Assembly: GCF_028867705.1 (NCBI RefSeq)
Contig: NZ_CP066171.1
Coordinates: 1,240,001-1,304,000, forward strand
From: Thermoleophilum album
GTDB lineage: Bacteria; Actinomycetota; Thermoleophilia; Solirubrobacterales; Thermoleophilaceae
DNA length: 64,000 bases
Direction: 5' to 3'
A program made the position numbers and the translations under genes. Positions 1 through 7,811 of the stretch are shown here, piece by piece. The notes under the pieces were generated by a model. That model was not told the DNA's origin and searched no databases. It saw only the letters and a list, made by a program, of their open reading frames with translations. Position 1 is the stretch's first letter; every line of letters starts with the position of its first letter.

Positions 1-1057
1 TGGGTCCGCCCGACGCCTCTACGCCCAGGCGCTGGTTTCTACCCGGCTGCGCGCGTTCTACGGGCCGCTGATCGCGTTCCTTCCTCAGCTCGGGCTGGCG
101 ACGCTGCTCGTCGTGGGCGCGCAGGCGGTGCGGTCGGGGTCGGTGACGCTCGGTGAGTTCGTCGCCTTCTACGGATACGTCGTCGTGCTGAGCGGCCCGA
201 TGCGCACGCTCGGTATGGCCCTTGGGATGGCACAGCGTGCGGTGGCTGCCGGCAACCGCGTGTTCGAGGTGCTCGATCGCCGCCCCGCGATCGTCGAACG
301 GCGGCCGGCGCGCCCCCTACCGCGCGGGCACGGGCAGCTCGAGCTGCGCGACGTGTGGTTCGGCTACGACCCGGCACGGCCGATCCTGCGCGGACTCTCG
401 CTCACCATCGAGCCGGGAAGCGTGCTTGGGATCGAGGGACCGACAGGCTGCGGCAAGAGCACGCTCGCCGCGCTCGTCGCCCGCCTATACGACGTCGACC
501 GCGGGGCGGTGTTGCTGGACGGCGTCGACGTGCGCGAGCTGCGGCTCGCCGAGCTTCGTCGCGCAGTGTGTCTGGCGAGCGCCGACGCCCCGCTGCTGCC
601 CTTGACTTTGCGCGCTAACGTCGCCTACGGCGACCCGGCGGCGAGCGACAGCGAAATCGTCGCCGCGCTCACCGCGGCCGGTGCAGAGAAGCTGCTGGAA
701 GAGCTTCCCCAGGGGCTCGACACGCTGCTTGGCGAGCGCGGCCAGCGGCTCTCCGGCGGTCAACGCCAGCGCGTCGCGCTGGCGCGCGCGCTCCTCTTGC
801 GCCCGCGCGTTTTGATCCTCGACGATCCGGTGGCGAGCGTCGACGCGCGCACCGAGCGCCTTATCGCCGAGCGCATCGCGCCGATCGTTCGCCGCCAGAC
901 GACGCTGATCGTCGCCCACCGTCCCGCTCTCCTCGAGCTGGCGGACCGTGTGGTGGCGCTCGACGGCGGCAAGGTGCGCGACCGTCGAGCGGGCGCCGCG
1001 GGGCGATCGAGCGCGGGCGCGCCGGGCGCGCACGGGAGGAGCACGGTCGATGCCTGA
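1..1057 (+). CDS. ABC exporter half-transporter, 5' truncated by window edge
   Basis: This is the C-terminal 351 residues of an ABC half-exporter; the frame is open from base 2 and the start lies outside the window. It begins in the last transmembrane helices and continues into a nucleotide-binding domain with Walker A GPTGCGKST, signature LSGGQRQR and switch His in IVAHRP. The Walker B run is LILDD, so the catalytic Glu is replaced by Asp. In known heterodimeric exporters this marks the subunit carrying the degenerate ATP site. The next gene starts within its last codons, so the two are almost certainly a pair. The substrate cannot be told from sequence. Confidence 0.93.
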   Translation, partial: GSARRLYAQALVSTRLRAFYGPLIAFLPQLGLATLLVVGAQAVRSGSVTLGEFVAFYGYVVVLSGPMRTLGMALGMAQRAVAAGNRVFEVLDRRPAIVERRPARPLPRGHGQLELRDVWFGYDPARPILRGLSLTIEPGSVLGIEGPTGCGKSTLAALVARLYDVDRGAVLLDGVDVRELRLAELRRAVCLASADAPLLPLTLRANVAYGDPAASDSEIVAALTAAGAEKLLEELPQGLDTLLGERGQRLSGGQRQRVALARALLLRPRVLILDDPVASVDARTERLIAERIAPIVRRQTTLIVAHRPALLELADRVVALDGGKVRDRRAGAAGRSSAGAPGAHGRSTVDA

Positions 1058-2843
1058 CGCGCGCTCTCGCGACACCAGCGCCGAGCTTCCGGAGCACCGC
1101 CTGCGCGCCCTGTGGGCTCTGCTTGCCGGGCAACGCGGTCGCGCGCTGGCCGCGGCGACCGCGATCGTCTGTGCGACCGCCGCTTCGCTCGCGCCGCCGT
1201 ATCTGGCCGGCCGCGTCGTCGACGCGGCCGCACACCACCGCGGGAACGGCACGATCGCGCTGTTGGCAGCGGCCTTCCTCGCCAGCAGCGCCCTCGTCTT
1301 CGCGACCAGCCGTGCCCAGACGCTGCTAGTCGGCATCGTCGGCCAAGCCGTGTTGCGCGACCTGCGCGTGCGCGCGTTCGGCCACCTGCTGCGCCAGCCG
1401 CTGGCGTACCACCACCGTGTCGCCACCGGAACGTCGCTGTCGCGTCTCACCAACGATGTCCAGGCGCTCGATCAGCTCCTCAGCGACGGCGCCGTGACGT
1501 TCGTCAGTGCGACGCTGACGCTCGTCGGCCTCGCCGTCGTGCTGTTCCTGCTCGACCCCACGCTTGCCGCGCTCGCATTCGGTTTCGCGCTGCCCGTCCT
1601 GGCTGCGGGTCTGTGGTTCCGTTCGGCGTCGCGCGCTGCTTACCGCATCACGCGCGAGCGGATCGCCGCGATCACCGCCTACATCCAGCAGACCCTCGCC
1701 GCAATTCGCACGAGCAAGCTCTTCGTCCAGGAGAAGCGACACCTGCGCGAGCTTGCCGAGCTCGGCGAAAGCAACGTGGCGGCGAACATGCGCACGGTCC
1801 GCCTCAACGCCGCCTACTTCCCGGGCGTCGAGCTTCTGACGGGGCTCGCCACGGTGGTGGTCGTGGTGGTCGGCGGCAAGCGCGTGCTCGACGGTGCGAC
1901 GTCGATCGGCACGCTGGCGGCGTTCGTCTTTTACCTCCAGAACTTCTTCGATCCCGTCCAGCAGCTTTCGCAGCTTCACACCACCTACCAAGCGGGCGTC
2001 GCCGGTCTCGACCGCGTGCTCGAACTTTTGCGGCGCGAACCCGAGCTCGACGACCCGCCACGTCCGCGCCCACTCCGCCGCGCCCGACCCGCGGTGCGCA
2101 TCGTCGAGGCGAGCTACTCGTACGACGGTGCGCACCGGGTGCTGCACGGGGTTTCGCTCGCTCTCGCGCCGGGACGCACGGTGGCCCTGGTCGGCCCGAC
2201 CGGCGCGGGCAAAACGACGCTCGCACGGCTCGCCTGCCGGCTGATCGATCCCGACGACGGCGCCGTCCTAGTCGACGGCATCGACGCCCGCGAGCTCGCC
2301 CAGGCCGAGCTGCGCCGGCGTGTGCTGCTGGTCCCGCAGGAGCCGTTCCTGTTTCCAGGCACGATCGCCGAGAACATCGCGCTCGGCGATGCGCGCGCCG
2401 GACGCTCCGCGGTCGAGGACGCGGCGCGTGCCGTGGGTGTGCACGCGACGATCGAGCGTCTGCCGGCCGGCTACGACACCGACGTCGGCGAGGCCGGGGG
2501 TCGCCTGTCGGCGGGCGAAAGACAACTCGTGTGCCTTGCCCGCGCGGTGCTCGCCGACCCGGCGATCCTGATCCTCGACGAGGCGAGCTCGGCCGTCGAC
2601 GCCGCCACGGAGGCGCACGTGCGTGCTGCGCTCGCACGGTTAAGCGCTGGGCGTGGAGTTCTGGTCATCGCCCACCGCTTGGCGGGCACGGTGCGCGCCG
2701 ACGAGATCGCGGTGCTCGAACACGGGCGGCTCGTGGAGCGCGGCTCCCACCGGCAGCTGCTCGCCGCCGGCGGAGCCTACGCCCGCCTGTGGCGGGCATG
2801 GGTCGAGGGGTCCAGCAACGGGGCTGGTGCGGCTAGACTCTGA
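1050..2843 (+). CDS. ABC exporter half-transporter, partner subunit
   Basis: A 597-residue half-exporter with an N-terminal six-helix membrane domain (about residues 30-320) and a C-terminal ATPase. It has Walker A GPTGAGKTT, canonical Walker B LILDE and switch His in IAHRL, but the signature motif is LSAGE instead of LSGGQ. The start is the ATG at 1050, behind GGGAGGA (1034-1040) and overlapping the upstream gene by 8 bases. A longer open frame begins at 948 but lies inside the preceding gene. The altered signature complements the Asp in the partner's Walker B, as expected for a heterodimer with one hydrolytic site. It probably exports a drug, lipid or peptide; this is inference. Confidence 0.95.
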   Translation: MPDARSRDTSAELPEHRLRALWALLAGQRGRALAAATAIVCATAASLAPPYLAGRVVDAAAHHRGNGTIALLAAAFLASSALVFATSRAQTLLVGIVGQAVLRDLRVRAFGHLLRQPLAYHHRVATGTSLSRLTNDVQALDQLLSDGAVTFVSATLTLVGLAVVLFLLDPTLAALAFGFALPVLAAGLWFRSASRAAYRITRERIAAITAYIQQTLAAIRTSKLFVQEKRHLRELAELGESNVAANMRTVRLNAAYFPGVELLTGLATVVVVVVGGKRVLDGATSIGTLAAFVFYLQNFFDPVQQLSQLHTTYQAGVAGLDRVLELLRREPELDDPPRPRPLRRARPAVRIVEASYSYDGAHRVLHGVSLALAPGRTVALVGPTGAGKTTLARLACRLIDPDDGAVLVDGIDARELAQAELRRRVLLVPQEPFLFPGTIAENIALGDARAGRSAVEDAARAVGVHATIERLPAGYDTDVGEAGGRLSAGERQLVCLARAVLADPAILILDEASSAVDAATEAHVRAALARLSAGRGVLVIAHRLAGTVRADEIAVLEHGRLVERGSHRQLLAAGGAYARLWRAWVEGSSNGAGAARL

Positions 2844-2907
2844 CGCGTCCCGCGCCGTGCGCGCCGCGGTGCCAGAGCTTCACCGCCGCGGGCCGGCGCA
2901 AAAGCGT

Positions 2908-2978
2908 TGGGGAATGGTGTAACGGCAGCACGACGGGTTCTGGCCCCGTTAGTCCAGGTTCGAATCCTGGTTCCCCAG
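2908..2978 (+). tRNA. tRNA-Gln (anticodon CTG)
   Basis: A 71-nt cloverleaf. The 7-bp acceptor stem is TGGGGAA (2908-2914) with TTCCCCA (2971-2977), followed by discriminator G. The anticodon stem ACGGG/CCCGT encloses loop TTCTGGC, giving anticodon CTG. The T-arm is CCAGG-TTCGAAT-CCTGG. CCA is not encoded. It sits 64 bases after the ABC exporter pair on the same strand. Confidence 0.97.
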
Positions 2979-3057
2979 CTGTAAGACGCGGCCAGCTGCA
3001 ATACGCGGCGCGCTGGCGCCCAGCCCGCGGCGAGCCGGACAGTCGTTTCGCGCCCCG

Positions 3058-4293
3058 CTAGAGCGCCGCTAGGTCGCTGGAAGGGTCCGCGAGCCGGTCG
3101 CTGTCGACCGCGTGGCCGGACTCGATCAGGCGTCGCGCTTGTTCCAGCTCCCCGGAGCGGCCGCCCGCGGTCAGGGCGGCACGCACCCGACCGTCGGCGA
3201 CGTAGAAGACGGTGAACGACCCGTCGTCGAGCGAGCCGCGCACGACCGCCTCGCCGCCGCCCGAACCGACGTACTCGAGCGAAAGCCAATCGGCGAGGTC
3301 GCTAAAGAAGTACGGGACGGTGTCGTAGGGCTCGTTCGCCCCGAGCAGGTTGCGGGCGGCGTGGCGGCCGTGGTTGAGGGCGGTATCCCAGTGCTCGACG
3401 CGCAGCGGACCGCCGTGCAGCGCGCTCCGGTACTCGCAGACGTCGCCGGCAGCGTAGATCCCCGGCGCGGACGTCTCGAGCTGCTCGTTGCACGCGACTC
3501 CCCCGGTTTCTCCGAGCGCGAGACCGGCTCGCCGCGCGAGCATCACGTCGGGCACCGCCCCGACGCCGACGATCACACAGTCGGCCGCGATGCGTTTGCC
3601 GCTCTTGGTGACCACCGCCCGCACGCGCCCGTCGCCCTCGAAGCGCTCGACCTCTTCGCCGCCGTGCGTGACGACACCACGGTCGCGCAGCAACCCGCCG
3701 ATCGCTCGGCCGACGACAGGCCCGAACTGGCGCTCGAGCGGCTCGTCCTCGAGCATCACGAGCTCGCAGGGCTTGTCCCAGCGCGACGCGATCGACGCTG
3801 CGCACTCGCACGCGATGAAGCTCCCGCCCACCAGCGCGACGCGCTCGGCGCGCTCGACGTCGGCACGGATCGCGTCGGCGTTGCCGAACGTCCGCAGATA
3901 GTGAATCCCCTCGAGATCGGCGCCCTCCGCCCGCAAGCGGCGGACGTTCGCACCGGTGGCCAGCAGAGCGCCGCGCTTCCAGCGTACGGTCTCGCCGTTC
4001 GAAAGCTTCGCGCTGCGTTCGCCGGGATCGATCGCCATCACCGAGGTGCGGGTAGCCAACTCGATCGCGCGCTCGGCGTAGAAGCTCTCCGGCTTCCAGT
4101 AGGCGTCAGTGCGCTGTTGTTCGCCGCGCAGATACTCCTTCGAGAGCGGCGGCCGGTCGTAGGGCGGGTCGGGTTCGCGGCCTACCAGCAGGATCGCGCC
4201 GTCGGCGCCCGCTTCGCGCAGCTCGGCGGCACAGGCGGCGGCGGCCAGGCCGCCACCGACGATCAGGAAATCGACCTCGCGGACGGCGGTCAT
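3058..4293 (-). CDS. NAD(P)H-dependent FAD oxidoreductase, ferredoxin/rubredoxin reductase type
   Basis: A 411-residue two-dinucleotide-fold flavoprotein. An FAD Rossmann motif (IVGGGLAAAACA) lies at the N-terminus, a second NAD(P) motif (VALVGGSFIACE) near residue 150, and the C-terminal FAD motif (GIYAAGDV) near residue 290. A reductase dimer domain containing HWDTALNHG follows, as in ferredoxin/putidaredoxin reductases and AIF-like proteins. It would pass electrons from NAD(P)H to a small iron-sulfur or similar partner; none is encoded next door. The ATG at 4293 shares its A with the upstream TGA stop (TGATG), favouring it over the TTG at 4296. It is last in the run of minus-strand genes with the two TrkA proteins. 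Confidence 0.88.
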   Translation of the reverse strand: MTAVREVDFLIVGGGLAAAACAAELREAGADGAILLVGREPDPPYDRPPLSKEYLRGEQQRTDAYWKPESFYAERAIELATRTSVMAIDPGERSAKLSNGETVRWKRGALLATGANVRRLRAEGADLEGIHYLRTFGNADAIRADVERAERVALVGGSFIACECAASIASRWDKPCELVMLEDEPLERQFGPVVGRAIGGLLRDRGVVTHGGEEVERFEGDGRVRAVVTKSGKRIAADCVIVGVGAVPDVMLARRAGLALGETGGVACNEQLETSAPGIYAAGDVCEYRSALHGGPLRVEHWDTALNHGRHAARNLLGANEPYDTVPYFFSDLADWLSLEYVGSGGGEAVVRGSLDDGSFTVFYVADGRVRAALTAGGRSGELEQARRLIESGHAVDSDRLADPSSDLAAL

Positions 4294-4976
4294 CAAGCCG
4301 CCTCCGGGCGACTGCGGAAGATGTCGGTGACCTGGTTTTCCAATCCCACGTCGAGCACGACGAGCACCTCGTCACCTGGCTCGATCACCGAATCCGGGTT
4401 GGGCACGAAGCCGTTTCCGTTGCGGAGAATTGCGGTGACGAGCGCACCGTCGGGCAGTTCGAGGTCGCCCACCCGGCGTCCGGCAGCGGGACTGCCAGCG
4501 TCGACCTCGAGCTCGATGATCTCGAGCTGCTCGGCGGGCAGGTCGAGGAGGTGTACGAGGCCGTACTCGGGAACCTCGTGCTCGATGAGGCGCAGGATAA
4601 GGTCGGTGGCGGAAACCACCGGGCTGATCCCGAGCAGCTTGAAGTGCTGGAGGTTGCGGGGGTTGTTGCAGCGCGCGACGATCCGCGGGACGCCGTACTT
4701 CTCGCGCGCGACCTGCGAGATGAGGATGTTGTCCTCGTCGTCGCCGGTCACCGCGATAACGAGATCGGCGCGCTCGATGCCGGCGCGCTCGAGCACCCAC
4801 AGCTCGGACCCGTCGCCGTACTGGATTGCGTGTTCGAGCTCCTCCTCGACGATCTGGTAGCGGCGCAGGTTCGACTCGATGACGGTGACCTCGTGGCCCT
4901 TGTTGATCAGCTCGCGCGCAAGGTTCCAGCCGACCTTGCCGGCGCCGACGATGATCACGTACATCGGTTTCGCCAT
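4293..4976 (-). CDS. trkA: TrkA-type K+ channel/transporter regulatory protein (RCK_N + RCK_C)
   Basis: A 227-residue cytoplasmic protein. Residues about 6-125 form a Rossmann RCK_N domain (IIVGAGKVGWNLA) that binds NAD(H) or ATP in known TrkA/KtrA proteins. Residues about 140-225 resemble a TrkA_C/RCK_C domain. The open frame extends upstream to 5288 but would overlap the whole neighbouring trkA, so I chose the ATG at 4976 (MAKPMYV), 2 bases after the upstream stop. It probably pairs with the shorter TrkA protein just upstream, as CeoB/CeoC do in mycobacteria, to gate a K+ transporter. No TrkH membrane subunit is present in the window. Confidence 0.9.
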   Translation of the reverse strand: MAKPMYVIIVGAGKVGWNLARELINKGHEVTVIESNLRRYQIVEEELEHAIQYGDGSELWVLERAGIERADLVIAVTGDDEDNILISQVAREKYGVPRIVARCNNPRNLQHFKLLGISPVVSATDLILRLIEHEVPEYGLVHLLDLPAEQLEIIELEVDAGSPAAGRRVGDLELPDGALVTAILRNGNGFVPNPDSVIEPGDEVLVVLDVGLENQVTDIFRSRPEAA

Positions 4977-4978
4977 CG

Positions 4979-5425
4979 CTAGCCGGCGACGCCTTCGAAG
5001 CGGATCTGACCGTAGACGGCGGCGCGCATCAGGTCGATCGCGGTCTGGGTGGGACAGACAGTCTGGAGTCCTTGCTCGGAGTACCAGCGAGCACGCAACG
5101 GGTCGAGCACGCGCACCACGACGCGCTCGACGTTGAACTGGCGCTTGGCGATCTGCGCTACGACGAGGTTGGTGTTGTCGCCATCGGTGGAAGCCACGAA
5201 GGCGTCGGCTTGCTCGATGCCCGCCTCCTTGAGGGCGTCGAGCTCGAGCGCCGTGCCAACGGTGAACCGTCCGCCACGTTCCTCCCACGTGAGGTCGCTG
5301 CCCTGGTTCAGCAGCTGGATCGCTTCCGGGTCCTCGTCGAGTACCGACACCTGGTGGCCGTCGGCGAGAAGCGCCTTGGCGATCGCCGATCCGACCCGTC
5401 CCGCTCCGACGATGAGCACGAACAT
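4979..5425 (-). CDS. TrkA-like single-domain RCK_N protein
   Basis: A 148-residue protein consisting almost entirely of an RCK_N Rossmann domain. The motif LIVGAGRVGSAIAKA is at its start, and an acidic residue near 31 ends beta-2 (VSVLDEDP). It lacks the TrkA_C domain of the following gene, so it is half the usual length. Twin TrkA genes, one short and one long, are typical of the actinobacterial CeoB/CeoC arrangement. The start is ATG 5425; a TAGAGT box lies 9 nt upstream. The role in K+ uptake control is inferred from the family. Confidence 0.85.
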   Translation of the reverse strand: MFVLIVGAGRVGSAIAKALLADGHQVSVLDEDPEAIQLLNQGSDLTWEERGGRFTVGTALELDALKEAGIEQADAFVASTDGDNTNLVVAQIAKRQFNVERVVVRVLDPLRARWYSEQGLQTVCPTQTAIDLMRAAVYGQIRFEGVAG

Positions 5426-5457
5426 CGAGGGTTCACTCTATCGGCACCTCTGGGCAA

Positions 5458-5480
5458 GCGCGTGATCTACCGTCACGCGC
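5458..5480. repeat. Perfect 8-bp inverted repeat between permease and trkA pair
   Basis: GCGCGTGA (5458-5465) and TCACGCGC (5473-5480) flank a 7-nt loop. It lies in the 141-base gap between the permease stop and the first trkA start. As RNA it could be a weak terminator for the permease; as DNA it could be an operator for trkA. No T-run follows. Confidence 0.45.
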
Positions 5481-5566
5481 GCACAGCCGTGCGCACCCGG
5501 CCGCTGTCGACGAGAGCACGAGCCGGGCTTTCGGCGGCCACCGCCGCGCACAGCGAACGCCACGGC

Positions 5567-7597
5567 CTAGGGCGCGACGCCGACGCGCTCGCCTTCCTCG
5601 CCGGCGGGCGGTGCCGTGAGGATCACACGGCAAGGCGCCTTCTCGAGCACATAGCGAGTGAGCTCGCCGAGCGTGCGGTCGCGCGGCGAGCCACGTCCGC
5701 CCAGCACCCGCCCCCCGCGCGTGCGCGACGGTGCCTCGGCCGCCAAAACGATCGCCTCGACGCCGCGACGACGCGCCTCCTGGACGATCGCTTGCCCTGC
5801 CTGGCGCGTGCGTACGACCGCCGTCTGCACATGCACTCCCTCGTACTCCTCGCCCACCGCGCGAGCGCGCTGCAGCGCCCGACGGGCCGTCTCGAGCCGC
5901 TCTTCGGGCAGGGCCGCGTCGAGCGGCAGCGAGAGCGGGATCTCGAGCGGATAGATCACCTCGAGCATCGGCGGCCCCTCGGTCTCGTCAGCCTCCTCCG
6001 CGGCGAGCCGGCCGGCCGTGCCGACGATCTCGACGTCCATCGGATCACCCGTCACCGGGACGAGGATGCTGCGGTACTCCTGCTCCAGCGGTTCACGCAG
6101 CACCGACTCGGGCACCCGGAAGCGCTTCGTCAGCGGCTTGCCGCTTGTCCGCCGGTAGCCGACGTAGAGTGCGAGACCCACGGCGAGCCACGCCAACCCG
6201 AGCCAGCGGGCGCCGGGGTGCAGCACGAGCACGCTCACCCATCCCGCTGCTGCGAGGAGCGCGCCCAACAAGGTCGGCAGCGGCACGACCGCGCCGCGCA
6301 CGCGGATCCCGAGCGGAACCCGAAACGGCCGCTGTCGTGCACCTTCCCGGAAGCGCAGGACGAGCACCGACAGGTGCGCGATGGTGAATGCGAGTAGAGC
6401 GCCGAACGCGTACAGCCCGAGCAACAGATCGACGTCGCCGGCGAGGGCCAGCACGAACGCCAGCGCCGCCGCGCCGCCGATCGCCAGGTACGGCGTAGCC
6501 CAGCGGGGATGAAGGCGCCCGAGCGCGCTCGGCACCTGTTGGTTGGTCGCCAGCGAGTAGGTCAGCCGTGCAACGCCGAGAAGCTGCGACGTGACCGCCC
6601 GGCCCAAGACCAGCGTGGCGAGCAGCACCACAGCTACACGCGCTACCTCGCGCAGCGCTTCCGGTTCGAGCACCGTGGCGATGCCTAGCACCGGTGTCAG
6701 CAGGTACTCGTCGCTAAGGGGGGTGCGGCCGTCGCGCGCGGGAAGGAGCGACAGCGCCACGAGCGAGATCGCGCCGAGCAGGAGCAAGACCGAGATGGCG
6801 CCCGCACCCACCGCCCGACGCAGCGCTCGCCGCGGCAGCCGGACCTCCTCGGCAAGCCCCGAGGCGGCCTCGATACCGGTGGTGGCGACCGTGGCGAGCG
6901 CCGCCGCGAACGCGAGGTCGGCGAGCTCAGGCCGGCTGCCGAGCTCGACATCGGCGAAGGGATCGGCCAGCGTCGGTCCGAAGGCGAGCGCGAGGACGGC
7001 TAGCAACAGCACTGCGAGGAGGTTGACTACCCCGATCCGAAACGAGCGACGCAACCGTTCGACACCGAGCCCGCGCACGTTGCGCACGGCACCGAGCGCG
7101 AGCAGCAGCGCGGCGATGCCGATCTCGGCGGCTCTCGTGTCGAGGGGATCCCACAGCGCGCCGAGGTAGTGCGGCACGGCGAGCGCACAAACAGCAGCGA
7201 CGATCAGGTAGTCGAGCACGATCGCCCATCCCGCGACGAAACTCACAAGCTCGTTGAAGGCGTAGCGCGCGAACGTCGACGCACCGCCCCGCTCGGGGTG
7301 GAGCACGTTGCCTTCGACGTAGGTGAGGGAGGTCAAGAAGTAGAAGAAGGCGACAAAGACGAGCACGAGCGGGGTGAGCCCGAGCGCGTCGCGCGTCACC
7401 ACACCGAGGGCGAAGTAGACGGCCGCCGAGACCGTCCCGACCGCGACGCCAACGATCGCCGGTTCGCCGATGCCGCGCGCGATCGTCGCTTCCAGCTGTT
7501 CCAAGCGCGCCTCCCGCCCCTGGTCGCTACCGGGGCGCGACACGTGAGCCGGGCGCCGCCGCCATGCACCCAACTGGGACCTGCGCAGCTCGCTCAC
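5567..7597 (-). CDS. APC-superfamily permease with C-terminal universal-stress-protein domain
   Basis: A 676-residue protein. Residues about 30-490 hold roughly 12 hydrophobic helices of the APC amino-acid/cation permease fold. Residues about 515-660 form a soluble UspA-like domain (begins RSILVPVTG, with a glycine-rich nucleotide-loop-like stretch near the end). The start is GTG 7597, which overlaps the upstream small gene's stop as GTGA, implying translational coupling. It is a paralogue of the permease at 7812-9695. APC proteins carry amino acids or, in the KimA branch, K+. The TrkA genes downstream make an ion a possibility, but the KimA N-terminal signature is not obvious. Substrate is unassigned. 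Confidence 0.88.
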   Translation of the reverse strand: MSELRRSQLGAWRRRPAHVSRPGSDQGREARLEQLEATIARGIGEPAIVGVAVGTVSAAVYFALGVVTRDALGLTPLVLVFVAFFYFLTSLTYVEGNVLHPERGGASTFARYAFNELVSFVAGWAIVLDYLIVAAVCALAVPHYLGALWDPLDTRAAEIGIAALLLALGAVRNVRGLGVERLRRSFRIGVVNLLAVLLLAVLALAFGPTLADPFADVELGSRPELADLAFAAALATVATTGIEAASGLAEEVRLPRRALRRAVGAGAISVLLLLGAISLVALSLLPARDGRTPLSDEYLLTPVLGIATVLEPEALREVARVAVVLLATLVLGRAVTSQLLGVARLTYSLATNQQVPSALGRLHPRWATPYLAIGGAAALAFVLALAGDVDLLLGLYAFGALLAFTIAHLSVLVLRFREGARQRPFRVPLGIRVRGAVVPLPTLLGALLAAAGWVSVLVLHPGARWLGLAWLAVGLALYVGYRRTSGKPLTKRFRVPESVLREPLEQEYRSILVPVTGDPMDVEIVGTAGRLAAEEADETEGPPMLEVIYPLEIPLSLPLDAALPEERLETARRALQRARAVGEEYEGVHVQTAVVRTRQAGQAIVQEARRRGVEAIVLAAEAPSRTRGGRVLGGRGSPRDRTLGELTRYVLEKAPCRVILTAPPAGEEGERVGVAP

Positions 7598-7776
7598 CGT
7601 CGCCGTCGCAGCAGAACAAGGCGCAGGAAACCGAGCGTCGCGAGCGCAACGCCGCCGACGACACCGATTGCACCCGGACCGCCGCCGCTTGCGGTCGTGA
7701 CCGCGATCATCGCGAGCCCGAGGGCCAACAAAGCCAGCGCGAGAGCGACGGCGGAAGCCAGGTACAGCCGTTCCAT
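7594..7776 (-). CDS. Small membrane protein of unknown function (60 aa)
   Basis: This 60-codon gene starts at ATG 7776. Residues 5-28 and about 36-54 are hydrophobic, separated by a GGGPG turn, and the tail is LRRRR, suggesting a two-helix hairpin with a cytoplasmic basic end. The stop overlaps the GTG of the permease by 4 bases (GTGA), so the two are likely co-translated. A TACGAT box sits 7 nt before the ATG, supporting this start. It may be an accessory subunit of the permease; no family is recognised. Confidence 0.7.
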   Translation of the reverse strand: MERLYLASAVALALALLALGLAMIAVTTASGGGPGAIGVVGGVALATLGFLRLVLLRRRR

Positions 7777-7783
7777 GGCGCGA

Positions 7784-7789
7784 ATCGTA
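7784..7789 (-). promoter_or_regulatory. Putative -10 box TACGAT, leaderless start of small membrane gene
   Basis: TACGAT on the minus strand lies 7 nt before ATG 7776 with no Shine-Dalgarno between. The spacing puts the transcription start at or next to the start codon. It would drive the small gene, the permease and perhaps the trkA pair. Confidence 0.5.
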
Positions 7790-7811
7790 CGCTCGCGCTC
7801 GGCCCGAACCG

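Noticed and set aside
2777-3289. Minus-strand frame covering tRNA-Gln
   Set aside because: It crosses the tRNA and the flavin reductase 3' end and resembles nothing.
3112-4860. 582-codon plus-strand frame antisense to the flavin reductase and trkA
   Set aside because: It is a GC-rich mirror frame with no recognisable motif, while the minus strand encodes clear domains.
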